Counted from the stretch's first letter, positions 23,992-36,793 are shown. The stretch is 64,000 nucleotides of DNA from Sipunculus nudus (GCA_026874595.1 CM049306.1:7747519-7811518); one strand, 5' to 3'. The notes: generated by a model not told the origin, from the sequence alone. Numbers and translations are program-made.

Positions 23992-24186
23992 GGTTGTACA
24001 GTTGGACGAGTTGTTTCCTGAATATTTAAGACACCTTTTTCACAATAGACTGCACTATTATTCAGTTTTATATAAGAGTTTATACTAAATAAGGATTCAA
24101 TCTACAATAACGTAATGCCATTATTATTTTTCGAAATAACATATTTACAAACACTTTTTCAGGAAACAACTCTTCCAACTACAACC
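23992..24186. mobile_element. MITE with about 30-bp terminal inverted repeats
   Basis: The left end (23992-24022, containing 'gttggacgagttgtttcctg') is matched in inverse orientation by the right end (24158-24186, containing 'caggaaacaactcttccaac'). The match has only two or three differences, including a 2-bp gap near the outer end. The 135-bp interior is AT-rich and non-coding. Length (195 bp) and structure are those of a miniature inverted-repeat element; superfamily not assigned because no clear target duplication is visible. Confidence 0.7.
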
Positions 24187-24319
24187 ATATAACCGGGGGA
24201 TATGTTTTCAACACACATCCGCGCCTTTGGTGATCGTGAAATTATCCGTATAAATCAAGGATGACACCAAGCATAAAAATATACATAAAATGTTTTAAAT
24301 GTATTGTTCACAGCTCTGT

Positions 24320-25540
24320 CGATGAACAAACTTAAACAAGTCTTTATCAGAGCCGTAATTAACTTTTTTGCACGTTTTGAACGGTAAACATAAGCTGTTC
24401 ATCTTCCCTTTATCTAGAATTAACCTGTTAGCTTGTTTTATTGTTCTATTGGTACATTGTTCAGTTTGTTTTCCCCATGCATCACATTCTTTATATGTAC
24501 ATGAGTGTTTCAGCTGTTTTTTTTTAACTTTTATAAATTGTTCAATTTATGCATTCAGGGATATTTACTAGTTTGATTTAGCGGTTCATTTGTTTTCATT
24601 TGTAAGATGTTCATTATTTTGTTCAATGTCAGATATGTTCATCACTAAGTTATTCTGCATGTATGATGTTCATATATGTCCAGATGTTCATTATTCAATG
24701 TGAGATTCCTTTGTGTTTCCGTTATATTCAATAACATTTGAGCGCGGTAATTATATATGGACCAATAACACATGCATTTTCATTTGTTTTCTTTTACAAT
24801 TTCTTTTTCCGTTCATTTCTTTTCAAAAACTGATATTTAGTTTCCCTTTCATGTTTTCCTTTATGTTTCTTTTATGTTGACTGAAATAAACGTACTTGGT
24901 TTTTATATGCTGTAAAGTTCTGTTCAATGACAGGATATAGGAATTTGTTTTTTTTGTATGCTTTGGAGTTCTGTTCAGTTAGAGATAATATTTGTTTTTC
25001 TATTGTGTGGTGTGATGTTCTGTTCAATCATTGATATTGATTTTACATTCGTACGTTGTCCATTTATGTAAAAAATATGTTCTTTTGTTTTCTTTAGTTC
25101 AATTTTCATTTGTTCAATGATAAACATGAATTTGTTTACCTTGTTTTTGTTGTTCAATATAAGATATTGATTTATTATCTATTGTATTATGTTTATATAT
25201 AGTAAATAAAAAGCAAGCGTTAGTTCTTTTACATTCTTTTCACTATAGTTATCTTACGAATGCTATTCATTTCTGTTCAGTAACTGATATTATTTTGCTT
25301 TCATTTGTAAGTTGCCAATCCATGTTTAAAAATAGATGTTCATTTGTTCTCTTTTTCATGATTTCATTATGTTCCATGTCGGACGTGCCTTTATGTACTT
25401 TATCAATACTGTTCCTGTTATCTTCAATTTATTTGTTCAATAGTATTTTTTTTTCTTTTGTATGCTCTTCATTAATGTGTCTTAACGAATGTTTATTTAT
25501 TTATTTTTTAATTCTATTCATTTATGTTCAATCGCCATTG
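24320..25540. repeat. Very AT-rich, strongly diverged array of tgttca phrases
   Basis: 'tgttcaatg', 'ctgttcagt' and similar phrases recur through about 1.2 kb, often about 50 bp apart (for example 24921, 24972, 25021, 25111, 25151 and 25273). They are often followed by 'gatatt' or 'gacag' and T-rich runs. This looks like an old, decayed tandem repeat. The plus 109-codon frame 25295-25624 (MLSFVSCQSM start, Phe/Ser-rich) falls in it and is a T-rich by-product. Confidence 0.5.
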
Positions 25541-25624
25541 TCAGAGGCGCATTTTCCATTTACGAACATAGATTATTGTAAAACACGGTATACCAAATTT
25601 ACACCCCCCCCCCAATTTTTATAA

Positions 25625-27100
25625 AATAGTGTCATAATTATAATAATATTATAAATGGTAGATCCAGAACCCAGGGGTAGGGGACAAATATTTCTATAGG
25701 GAATCGCGACTGTCTATATACATGTATGTACAGGATGAGAGAGTTTAGCTTGGGAGGGGTGTCCCCCTACTCGGTGTGAAATTTTTTTTTCATTTTAAAT
25801 CATGAATAATGCTATTTTGAGGCAATTTGAGAATAAAATGTCAGGGAATAGTATCGCTTCAGAAACTATCAAGAAGTAAATTCACCCCCTCCCCTATAAA
25901 ACCTGCATGATTTTTTTTTCACTTGAGCGTTTAATGGATGAGTACAACAATGTCCTGGAAACGGAGGAATATTATATGTCATATTAAATGTCATTTTGTT
26001 ATTTTATTCATTACTGAAGCAATGCAGTTCGTCGGTATTTGAGGAACTATAAGACACTATGACACATTCTATGTGAACAACTTTTAACTATATAATTGCA
26101 GTGAGAGCCTATATTTAATGCAAATTTACATTTATTATAATTAGCAAAATTTGGCGGATATTACATGGTACGTTCCTCTTGGTTGAAAAAGTGAGACGGA
26201 GATCCCCCCCTCCTCCCCACCGCCCCCGGGTCCCCGGCTCACTTGCTCCCATGGCCGATGTCCATTTGTTTTTGGTTTTCGCTGCCCCAACACTTGTCCA
26301 GTAAACCAAGCGCATTTCGTTACAGCTTCTAGTAGGCCTATAAAGTTCCACTGTAAACAATGAAAGTTGGACATTGAAAAAAAAATTAAATTCAAAGTGT
26401 CATTTCCACGATTTATGCAAACAAGAAGCAATCGAACAGCAATTCCTTTTTTAATAGAATAAAATAGAAAATCGAGCAAATCTATCATTTCTGTAAATCT
26501 ATCAATGAAAAATATCAAAACATATGAACTTTAGCAATAAATTAAAAGGAAACGTCTATTAAGGGGAATTCTTCATGATTATATTGGGACGATGTTACGT
26601 GCCATACCATATTAAAAAGAACTGATCCTGGGCTGCCATATAGATATATATTGTGTGTATAAAGTTATATGAACAATGCGTTTGACAATAATTGAAAGAA
26701 TAATTAAAAGATTGAAATCTCCTTAAAATTCTATTCTGAATAAAAGATGTATCAAATGAACAAATGAGTTGTTGTCAGTTGTCTCATTTTCTACATTATA
26801 TTCATTTTGTAAAACAAGTGATATGAAATTCCATTAGTTATGGAAACAAGCAACTTACATATAGCTATACCATAAAATTTTACAAGAGTATAATGTAACT
26901 AAACAAACATCCGTGGTTGTGTGGTTGCTTATATAAATATTGATCATTCTTTTAATGGTTAAATTAAAATAAAAAAGTACACAAAATGTTAAAACATCTG
27001 GGAGAACAAACCCGGGGAAGGAAACAACCAGCTTGCTAGGGAATTAATGACCGAGAAAACCCTAGGTACAACACTATTTACTTGTACGTTGGGTAATATG
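25625..27100. other. Intergenic DNA, mostly plain
   Basis: Includes a G/C-rich patch 'ccgcccccgggtccccggc' near 26220 within overlapping minus frames of 81 and 125 codons (26115-26518). Their translations are unlike any family I recognise. A 'ggaggggtgtccccctac' phrase near 25756 may be a transposon remnant. Confidence 0.45.
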
Positions 27101-27106
27101 TACTTT

Positions 27107-27112
<6 letters not shown>

Positions 27113-27164
<52 letters not shown>

Positions 27165-27180
27165 AATATATAAATATATA
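27113..27180. repeat. (TC)n(TA)n compound microsatellite
   Basis: About 16 TC units run into TA units and then into imperfect 'taaatata'. Confidence 0.96.
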
Positions 27181-28430
27181 AATAATTATTATTGTTATAA
27201 ATATAAATATAATAATAATGTCATCATATGCTCGTAGTCAGTTTATAATAGGTGTCTGGAAAACGGTTTACATACTGCCGTAAAAAGTCGGGAGAAAAAA
27301 AAAATAAACCAAAAATATAGTAGGTGCAGAAAAAGGAAAAGAGTGCTTTGAAAAAGAAAACTGAAAGGTAAAATCGGCTTATCTCCACAGACTGGATATA
27401 TATATATATATAGTCACCTCATGCTTCCACACAAAGGAATGTCGCGTTCGTTTCTTGTTTTTATTGCGTTTTTATTTACTGCATACATTATGACAGTATG
27501 ACAATATTAAATATATGATATTAATACTATTAATCTAATAATACTTAACTCTTTTACCGGTTAAAAAAGGAGTGAAAGGGGAGCTGCAAAAAGAAATGAC
27601 AAGATGAAAAAGAGTAAATCTTCAAAAGAGAGAAAATAAAAATAGGGTGATTTGGCAGGCGTAATTATTTTCACACCATATTGGTCCATGCTGTTAATTA
27701 AACTTTGCCTCATTCATTTTATCTTTCTTGTCATGTTTGTGATAGAAGTAGAGCCAATATGCTAAAGATAAAGTGCCATTATCATGATAAGATAATTACA
27801 TTTGCAGCTGGTTTCGTTTAAAGATTTTGAATTAATCATTCCTTAACTGTTAGTAGTTTAAAGTGTCCGATATTTATTGTTTCGAATGCATTATTCATAT
27901 ACAGTCATAACAACAACCCATCGCAAATCATTATGACCTTTAATTTTAGTAGCTTGGTCTTTAATAATTAATATTAATTTTAACCCAATATATGAAGAAT
28001 GGAAATTCAAAATAAATGAAACTCGCCATTCGAGTCATGTCAGGGTATGTCTTTATGCTTTTCTTATAAGAAGCCTTCTGTTAACATTCAAATTTATTTT
28101 ATTTTATTTCTTTCATCAAATCTTTCAAAAGATCAAACTTCGAATCTTCCATTTGATTTAATTAGGACTTCTCGAAGGAAAACTGTATTTGATTAAAACA
28201 CAAAGTCTGTTTGAATCTTTGACAAAAATTTAGGATCCAGCGTTTAAAATTATAAGGGAAAAATATTTTAAAAAAAATCGGCTTACTATACGGATACTAT
28301 ATAGAAGTAAAAGTTATTAATTTAAGACTTATTTTATGAATATATAATGATTTCAGATAAAGTATAAACAGTAATAAAAAGGTATACTTCAGTGAGAATG
28401 TGCTGATTTCTAACAATCAGTGAATTTTCT
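27181..28430. other. Unremarkable AT-rich intergenic DNA
   Basis: No feature supportable; a short TA run at about 27398-27412. Confidence 0.55.
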
Positions 28431-28439
28431 TGCTCTGAC

Positions 28440-29400
28440 AAGTCTGGCCAGATTACATGAGAGTTGACAGATCAGGATGTGACATAGATCAGCGTATGAC
28501 GGGGCAACACCTGGCATGATTAACCTGCTCCAGCAATTGAATTTGTGTCCTTGTACAAAGCAGTTCTCACCCACGTCCCCATTTTGCATACGCCATGAGC
28601 CAGTTGTATTGTTTGGTGGTGGGTCGGGCGGTAAAACAAGGGGACAGGAAAAGAGGGGACGGCGCCATCGGGCCGCGGGCAGTCCCGATGTCAGCTGCCG
28701 CCTGGCTTAAGAAGCACGACAGAAGCGCTCCTCGCTCAGATGGCAACCAGCTAATTCCTCACCGCTCTGTCAAGTATCTTTTAATTTCCCCAAAGCCTGC
28801 AGCGAAATGGGTTGCTGTTAAATTATTCACGTGCGGGCCTGCTCGTAAGAGCAGCCATGATGAAACACCGCCGGCCTCGTCTAATAGTGATGAGTTCATC
28901 TGGGCTACCTCATTCAAGCGATTACCTCTCCTCGTGAAGACAATGCGGGAAATAGCTCCACTTTCCTTGCGATGTCTCTTAACGGCTGCCTGTTTCCTGC
29001 CACAAATAGAGCCCTTTAGTAAATGGGTCCCGGAACCTGCGGGTGCTCTCGCTGATGGCGAGGTGTCTCGCGCGGCTCACACTTGGTGGCGGGGCCGACC
29101 AATGCTTGGCGTTCGGGCTGCCTGTTAAGCCCAGTTTCCGGCATGGCCTCTGACGTGACCGCTGCACAATGACGCCTTTCCTCTCCCAAACCCTCGAGCA
29201 AACAGGAAAATCTTCCTTCCGGCATCCGATACGATACCTTCCGTATCCTCGGCTCCGTCAGCTCCCTCCTTTAAGGAGATAAAATGAGGTTGACCTCCCA
29301 TATCTTGTATCAACATACCCGGTTTTACCGCAATAAGAGGTTTATCTAATGTTTGACGCCCCAGCATATTATGACAACCTAAAAAATCTAACAAACACGC
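28440..29400. promoter_or_regulatory. GC-rich, CpG-containing island with a 177-codon chance frame
   Basis: An abrupt rise in GC and CpG over about 900 bp, with no tandem repeats and an E-box-like CAGCTG at 28692. It contains the longest non-repeat open frame of the window (28595-29128, plus; start MSQLYCLVVG). That frame has two overlapping minus shadows, no recognisable domain, no splice context and an amino-acid mix (Arg/Ala/Pro-rich) expected from GC-rich DNA. I favour a conserved non-coding or regulatory island. An orphan exon cannot be excluded. Confidence 0.35.
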
Positions 29401-30090
29401 ACAGCTCTATTTGTGGAAATACGTATGGTCGTCTCATAAACGTACTGCATATCGTAAAAGAGTTTAATATGGCACCATTAAGACATTGGCTGTTGTAACT
29501 CGCTAGTCTCACGTGTTGGATTCGTTTATTGGGTGTCAAACGGAAATAAAACGCCTACCAGTAAAAGAGTCCTTAAACATCAATTCTTAATTGCTATTGT
29601 TATCTAAATGAGCGGATCTACACAAAAACACAAACTGACTACGGAATTGGATTTAAGACAATTAGTATAAAACGACTTCTGTTTAGAATTGACAGTGCAA
29701 TTAAAACAAGAAAGGTACCTAAGTTTTGCTTGATAAACCTCTGGAGATTTTGACCCAAATCTTATGAAAGTGCGGTAAACTGACTTTGAAACGTTATAAA
29801 ATAGACCTTTAAAGATCGGCAGCTCCATTCTGTTTACTGAATAATTTAATATTATATGAGGACATCGCACCTTGAAATGTCGTGAATAGACAGTTTGATT
29901 TAGAAAAGGAATTGTATTAATCTTTATCTATATATTAAACACAAATATAGTATATAGAGCAGCATTTGACAATAACTTACATATACTGGAAATATTATGA
30001 TGTATTTAGTATATGGTGCATTTTGTTAAAAAGAGTAACTTGTACTAACAAAAATAAGTGTATATGAATGTATTTTTATTTCTTTATCCG
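29401..30090. other. AT-rich intergenic DNA
   Basis: Only an 88-codon minus frame (29604-29870) without recognisable features. Confidence 0.5.
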
Positions 30091-30091
30091 T

Positions 30092-30099
30092 GTATATAT

Positions 30100-30145
<46 letters not shown>
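30092..30145. repeat. (TA)n(GT)n compound microsatellite
   Basis: A TA run continues directly into about 16 GT units. Confidence 0.96.
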
Positions 30146-30147
<2 letters not shown>

Positions 30148-30229
30148 GTGGCTGCATGGACTACTGGATTCCGTGTCCGAGATATGAGCGTTATCTGGTT
30201 TACCTCTTTTAAACGTCGTCATTCTTATT

Positions 30230-30640
30230 GTTATTGAAAGGTGTCAGGACGAGAAGGAGCGATGACGGCCTCGGGAGACGTGCGGTTTAGCATAAATGAC
30301 ACCGTCAAAGGGTCACAATTGAAATGCTATCGAGAAGCTGAAGACAACTGTCTGTTAACCACGTGCAGATCCTGGGAGGCCGAACATCCTGGGAGCAGCC
30401 AGCTTACCAAGGTCCTCCATTCAAATTTTGCGGACACATGATTATTGAATTGTCGGTCAGGGAAGAGCCCGCCGGTAGATAAGTTTCCTCTTAAGAATTA
30501 CTAAAGCTTAACCGGTTGTATTTTATTGGAGTGCCACCTGCAGTTTAGAATGGAACTTTATTCGGGAGCTGAGTGGCATTCAGGGAATCGGGTCACATGA
30601 CTTGTGTGTATGATGTAGTGACATTTATGGACTTTTGGGT
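30230..30640. promoter_or_regulatory. Candidate conserved non-coding element
   Basis: Non-repetitive, GC-richer block. It includes an E-box-like 'accacgtgc' (about 30358), 'aaagggtcacaattg' (about 30307) and 'gattattgaattg' (about 30440). Open for 66 plus codons (30241-30441), but the peptide is unremarkable. Function inferred from composition only. Confidence 0.3.
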
Positions 30641-30779
30641 CATAAAATATACGCAATGCCCGTAACAGCAGACGGAATAGTACAACTTTAGATTTATTCT
30701 ATTGATCTGAAGAAATAAAAGTTTAGAAAGCTCTGTCCATAGACCGACAGCCTTGATTTAATGCTTACATAACGACTTG

Positions 30780-31460
30780 AAGCAAAGAGTAGACACTCCT
30801 GTTTTATGGTTGCAGCGGCCATTTGGGTGAAATGGTCGGGCCTGTAGTCTTCTTCATGACCCGTCTGGGTCCGGTCATACAGGAAACGTACATAGGCTGG
30901 CTGTGCCGGGAATACTGGACACATGAGCTCGGTTTCGTTGATGGGACTATGATTCATGTCGGATGGGATCCGATGGCTCATTACCATTGATCCGTCTGCC
31001 GTTCTTTCAAGTGATCGGGCCCGCCGCCCTTGCGATGGTGCAAGATTGCGTGATACAACCCCTGTTCTGATCAAACGTTAAACACTTCCATTTGAAGTCG
31101 TCAGCTCTGATCCATCTCCCGCCATTTACAGAAAGCAGACGACAATGGAAGTGGACAGCTCCCCTACAGACGACAAGGTTCGAGATTAATTCGTTTGCCC
31201 GCCAAACCCACCAGAGGATGCAAGAGTGAGTCTCGGAAGAGATCGGCTGCCAAACCCTTTTGATATCAGAACCTGGAGTCTTATTAAGTGCTGAATAGCT
31301 AATTAATTGTCTTTCTAAGTAAACACACAGAGACAGCCGGCTTCGTATAAAATCCTTATCGCGAATTCTGGGGCGAAAGGGCTTTTTTGAAAGAGAACCA
31401 GGTTTCGGGGGAAAGACAAAACATCTAACGACATAAAAACTCAACTACGTCGCAGTTTCT
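30780..31460. promoter_or_regulatory. Candidate conserved non-coding element
   Basis: A GC-richer island of about 650 bp. The 3' part has 'gctaattaattg' (about 31298) next to 'ctaagtaaacacac' (about 31315), i.e. a homeodomain core beside a forkhead-type GTAAACA. Two overlapping minus frames (126 and 145 codons, 30694-31444) show no domain, and their codons look random. One could be a degenerate exon, but I see no splice support. Confidence 0.35.
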
Positions 31461-33235
31461 TAATTCGAACGGAAAGCTGGGAGGCTGTCTTCAGAGCATT
31501 TAACCAGACTTCAGGATGGAACAATTGTGTTGATTGCCTGAAGAATGTCAAACAATAACACATGTTTTACTCGTTTAACAGATCGCACCTATGTCTGTTT
31601 ACCGTAAAGTTTGAACTAAATTGAATTTATCGTGGCATCTATATCATATTTTGTTTTCATATTCCTATATCTCCCTTCGTTTTTAGTTTTTTTTCTTTTG
31701 TATCTCCATTCTAAGCATGTTAATGCGTGATGCATGTTCCTACTCTAAACACGGACACATGCACACATACATAAATATACATATATATTTATATTTTCTA
31801 TATTATCCCTGCATATTTAATAATCCGCACCTCATTCACTTGTTATGCTGTCACATCCAAAAATATCGAAACTGTCACTGTTTGACAAAAATAAAATTAA
31901 TTTGTGATTGTCACAAGTTTCTTTGATAGTTCCTCATCCATTGTACCTTCTGATTATTAACCAGAATCTCTACCTGAACTATCTTGTATAATATCATCGG
32001 TTAAATAAATTTCAAAACATCCGGGTAAATTTAACTTTGTAATTCTTGAAAACTTTCAGAAACGTTGATTTTGTATGATGCTCCAAACTCATTTAATATT
32101 ATTTATTATTTTATATTTCTTAGTCCAGCTGTTTCTTTACACTTTTAGAATATTAGGGCCGTCGATAGTTTTGATCAAGTTTTTTAAAATATGATTTAAA
32201 TTAAAAGAATGATTAATTATTCAGAAAATTGGTAAGTAGAATTGGGCATTGTTAATCATCAGTCACACACACGTGCACGAGTGACACCCACTATCGTTTG
32301 ACAAATCGACCGGTTGTTATCTTTTATCAACAAAATATCCTCAGATGATTCTAACATCATCAAGTTTAATTTTACATTGATTGCCTTTTTACGATTATTT
32401 AAACTTCACCTCATGAACATGGCAATGCAAATACAGTATACCCATCCTTTCGCGCGAATTATCACAGGAATGTTTCAACCAATTGTCGTGAACATTTTAC
32501 GGATGATTGACGGGATGTACGCTATAGAACTTCGGACTCGTCGGAAATACATTATGACTGTCAGGCGCCATCTTTGAATTTATTTCGCGCATTATCTCCA
32601 TTACCAAACAATTGATTGCCTTGAAACTTTTACCGAAGTTTAACACCCATGAGAGGAAGTGGACTACAGAATTCCAAACCCATAAAAATCCAGTATAGAC
32701 CACAAGGCTACCATTTCGATTGACTTGGCATCGCTTGGCCGTAATTGAGAATTTATATAGGCTTCCAATTAAGTCTAGTTGAAATATATGAATCGTGCCA
32801 GATTCCCATGATTTCTGGAAGTAGAAATGTTTTGTCATTGTTTCTCCATACTTCGTAACCTTATTTAAATGCAAGTAACTAATAACAGCCCTATGCTTGA
32901 TCTGGCTGGTTTCTTGGAAGATAAATATTTTGCCCATTAAGAAAAACACATTTTGCTCTATCAAGTGGACGGTATATCATGCTTTCCAGGACAGTTATTT
33001 ATGAATAATCAGGTTTTCTGGGTTTTTTTTCAATACAAAGTCTATGCACGGTATTACAGTTTAAGTCTACAGCTTTTTGTGTTCTAGTGTGATAATGTTA
33101 ATTTATTTGACATTCACATTTTTTAGTATAATGCATTATATACCAGATTAACAGAAGGCTTATTCAATCTTTTTAGAACATTTATGACAATGTACAGTTA
33201 ATCAACTCCTTTTAAATTAAATGTGCCTTTTTGTG
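31461..33235. other. Unremarkable AT-rich intergenic DNA
   Basis: Contains an 87-codon plus frame and an overlapping 155-codon minus frame (32314-32964). The latter translation has no recognised motif. Confidence 0.5.
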
Positions 33236-33239
33236 AATG

Positions 33240-33940
33240 TGACCGGTGATCTAAATGGGGCCTGGCCCGGTCAAGAATTTGACTCTAGGGCACAAAACTG
33301 TTTTTAAATGTAATGTCTCACTTTTTGTTTTAATAATATTTTTTCAAGAGAGCCCGAGAGGGCCAAGGCCGGCCAGGACTGTGTCCTGTAAGGCAATTGA
33401 AACGGAGAAAGTTACGTTTTCCTTTTGTGTTTTTTTTCTTCATCGTAGCTCGGAGAAGTAATGGTGTTTTATATAAAGTGGCCACCAGATAAACGCCTGG
33501 ACAATTAGTGTAGTCTCATTTGATATTGTATTAGCTTACATTGAGTTTTTAATCGGGAGTTACCCAAAATAGCGTAAGGGGCCCGCATGGGCTGGCTAAG
33601 TGCTTTCTTAAGGGCACAAAAAATGACTTAAAAATGATGACGTCTCTTTTGGCTTTTGTGTTAACTTACAGGGCCCGGGTCGACTTCGGAGTTACTTGGG
33701 CATAGTAACATCTTTGAAAATGCGGAATTTGATTTGTATAGATTTGTATAGATTTGTAAAGAATTTTTTTATAGATTTAATCATGAGTGATTAACAACTA
33801 ACTAAAGGGGCTAAGGCCCAGGAGTTTCCAAAGGTACAAGAAAATGCAATAAAAAAAAAACAAAACAAAAAAAAAAACAGGAAATCTCATTTGTCTTAAA
33901 TTATATTGGTTAGCTTATGTATATAGGTTTAAGGAGATCA
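33240..33940. repeat. Diverged tandem units with ggcccg motifs
   Basis: Related phrases recur. 'gggcacaaaactgttttta' (about 33287) matches 'gggcacaaaaaatgactta' (about 33612). 'tctcatttgatattgtatta' (about 33513) matches 'tctcatttgtcttaaattat' (about 33886). 'ggcctggcccggtc' (about 33258), 'ggggcccgcatggg' (about 33579) and 'ggggctaaggccc' (about 33807) are also related. Period is irregular, a few hundred bp. An internal 11-bp repeat 'tttgtatagat' occurs three times at about 33732-33760. Confidence 0.5.
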
Positions 33941-34739
33941 ACGGGAAATAGTAGAAATTCCAGAGTGATTGGAAACTTTGGATTATATTATACTGGCCAG
34001 GCAGATTTTTCGGATTGATATTTCGTATACGGTACGACACATCCTTGGAAGAAAGTGATTGTTCTAAATGTAGGCCAGGTCCATTTGTACTTGCATATTC
34101 TGAACAACATGTTCGACAACAGGAGAAATATGTAGTCGAAACCTTGGGGAAAATGAAATATACTAGTAAGTCCACGTGGGGATATGTGATTTAGGGGATT
34201 TAATTTCCTTGCAACATAAGAAATTGTGCATGACATATAAAATATGACCTTCCCAAAAATATGCAAACATACTTATGAAGGGGACTAAAAATTGAGATCG
34301 GAACTTTATTATCCAATATTAAATACTCAATATAATATATTAATAAATATTAAATATTTATATGAGGTTACGATAAAGGAGATATTACGTATTTAAATAT
34401 TACAAATTTTGTGTCATTGTTTAAACAGAAAAGTTGGCCCGTCATTTTAAATGAGTGCCCCATAACCACGAAGTCTACACTGGAGCACTGAAATTGTGGC
34501 GTCAATGATACGTGGCTCGCCCGTTTGAGCGAAATATTAGAATACGTCAATGTTAAACAGAACTTTACCACGAGCATGCGCACTGCAAGTTACAATTGTT
34601 GCAGGGTTCGGGTCCTTTGAGCCAGACAGGATTCTTTTATTTTTCAGTATTTGGTATGCAGCAAAGATTTTTTTTTGTGAAGTAACGGACCCGAACTATT
34701 CGTGTTAATTTTCGCCAACAGATGTCGTTAGCGTGATGG

Positions 34740-34850
34740 GAAAGGTCATATATATCATATATGTATATGTGTACACAAATTATACATTAAAATTTATATA
34801 TAATGGGCTTGTACACAAATAATTTATAAAAATCTATATATTATGAGCTT
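34740..34850. repeat. Two-copy AT-rich direct repeat
   Basis: 'tgtacacaaattata' (about 34770) and 'tgtacacaaataattta' (about 34811) begin two adjacent units of about 40 bp, each ending 'atatataatgggct' or 'tatattatgagct'. Confidence 0.7.
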
Positions 34851-34857
34851 TTATATG

Positions 34858-34961
34858 TGTTTACGAAAATTAGCGTATTGTCAATACGTATCGGGTATCG
34901 CTTTAAGTGTATCGCAATACGTAAAGTATCTGAATAGTCTGACCGATACCCAACCCTACTG
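34858..34961 (-). mobile_element. Terminal fragment of a hAT-like transposon
   Basis: On the minus strand the segment starts 'cagtagggttgggtatcggt' (34942-34961) and then runs through several GTATCG/CGATAC-containing inverted motifs. CAG...GGGTTGGGTATCG termini are a common animal hAT pattern (general knowledge). The opposite terminus was not found, so this is an end fragment at best. Confidence 0.4.
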
Positions 34962-35765
34962 GAAAGCAATAGATAGCGTACCGGCCGTTTTTATTCGTGC
35001 CAGTAGTCTATTCCATTGGTCTTTAAAATTTGAATAAATGTATTTTCTCATTTTTAAGTATAAACTGGAACATTTATATCACATTGATGTTGTAGGAAAG
35101 TTTCTATTTTAAAGTAACTTGTTTTTCAATAAAATTATTAGAGATGAGGGCTGAATATATATACATGATTCTGTGGGTAGGTGACTGAGATCCCTTTGAC
35201 GTTTGTGTATGCGGCGGGGGAATGCCTGAAGGGGGGACTCAACTTAATTCTCTTTAATAAATCCTATATTCCTATATGCATACCATGTATTTATACAGCA
35301 AAATATAATATTCTTCACTTTCATACATTTTTATGTTTAGTGCATTCTTGTGTATTAATAAGCCCTCAACAATGACATGGACTTCATCATGGCGGAAAAC
35401 GCATATATGCATGAGAATACACTAATACACGGTCTCAAATGCAGAAAAAGTCAAGCATTCCTTTACATTCCTCCCTTATATAAACTATATATATAAAATT
35501 ATATATAACTATACTACAGACTATATATATAGTCCGTTGTCTGTGAACCTTTTCATAGTTTATATTGCTTTAAATCGAATACATATTTGATTGAACGCGT
35601 AAAGGGGGTCCCAGGAACCTTCTTGTACCGCCTCTCGGAGGCCCTGTAAATTCCTATATCATTCCATATCTGGTTTAATTTGCCTGATAATTTCATGCAT
35701 GTTAGGTTTATGCCTCTTCCTTCTTTGCAGCTTGCTTTTCTTGATTAAAGGATTAATTTATTTTT
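34962..35765. other. Intergenic DNA with short inverted AT repeats
   Basis: 'actatatatataaaat' and 'gactatatatatagtccg' near 35487-35534 form small hairpins; otherwise plain. Confidence 0.45.
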
Positions 35766-35769
35766 AATA

Positions 35770-36060
35770 GAGGTGACATATTCCGATGTTCTCCCTTTGG
35801 TTGAGCGTGCTGTGGTGGTATAAGGTCTGATGACCCCGAGTATCAAATAAATGTGTAAATGTGTGACGCATCAGTGTTGTGGGAGCCCGACGTGAACCTC
35901 CACCACCTCTGATCGTCTCCCTGTTCGGGGCTCGTTAAGCTGTTTAACTCATCACCTCAGCCAATATTGAGATAGACAAAGGTGTTAATTATTCATGGTG
36001 TATTACTAATAAATGAGCAGCGGATTCCGGCCATTCGTCATACATAAAGAGTACCTTCTG
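35770..36060. promoter_or_regulatory. Candidate enhancer-like conserved non-coding element
   Basis: Balanced-composition block with a compact site cluster. 'agacaaaggtgttaattatt' followed by 'catggtg' (about 35974-36000) places a Sox/TCF-like ACAAAG next to a TAATTATT homeodomain core. 'gagtatcaaataaatg' and 'tactaataaatgagc' flank it. No tandem repeats, no open frames. Regulatory role inferred. Confidence 0.4.
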
Positions 36061-36790
36061 TGAACCACAGAACTATGTAACATGAGGACGTATGTATGAT
36101 TGTTTATTTTTTCTTATATAAATGGCATTGCATTTAAGAACAAATGCATGTAGTTTTTATCAGCAAAGCCAGTGATGTGAGGTGTACACCTCATGTTAAG
36201 GAATAGGAAGGATATACAAGAAGGCAGGCTTTTACAATCAGTATGATGTGGAACTGTTGCTTATGGAAAAAACGAGTCGTCAATGCATTTTTTTAAAATA
36301 ATTTCGCAACATACTGAATACTGACCAAATTAAACTGACATTTCAGTAGATAAGTTTTGAAACTTTTATAAATTGTGTGTATTCAATTATCAAGGTAGCA
36401 TGTATACATGATAAACCTTCTAACGGTCTTGAAACTATTGTTTATGGAGGCCCCGTACTTTCAAAGAGGAAGGTAACATTATCAAACCTGATACAGGCAA
36501 ATCCAGTATAAATTGTCTCTTAATAACTGCTATACTTATGAAGGCTATTAACAAATCATGTCTTCCATTGTCTTTAATCTAAAACATCTGCAGTGCAATC
36601 AAGAACACGGGCCTGACCTAAAGTACAGTTTTATATAAATAGCTAGTGAAATGTATCTGTATTTAGTAACTTGTCGTGTTTGCTTTGAGAAGAAAGTCCG
36701 AAAAAAAACTCACAGAAATATTTCTTACATATTCTTTATTCTTCCTAAGGTGATATATTAAATCAAATTGATCTGTATGATCTTTTCGAT
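36061..36790. other. Unremarkable AT-rich intergenic DNA
   Basis: No feature supportable; a short near-palindromic 'tgaggtgtacacctcatg' occurs near 36178. Confidence 0.5.
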
Positions 36791-36793
36791 ACA

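Noticed and set aside
30694-31444. 126- and 145-codon minus frames as a possible gene
   Set aside because: They overlap in different phases, show no recognisable motif and no consistent splice sites; better explained as a GC-rich non-coding island.
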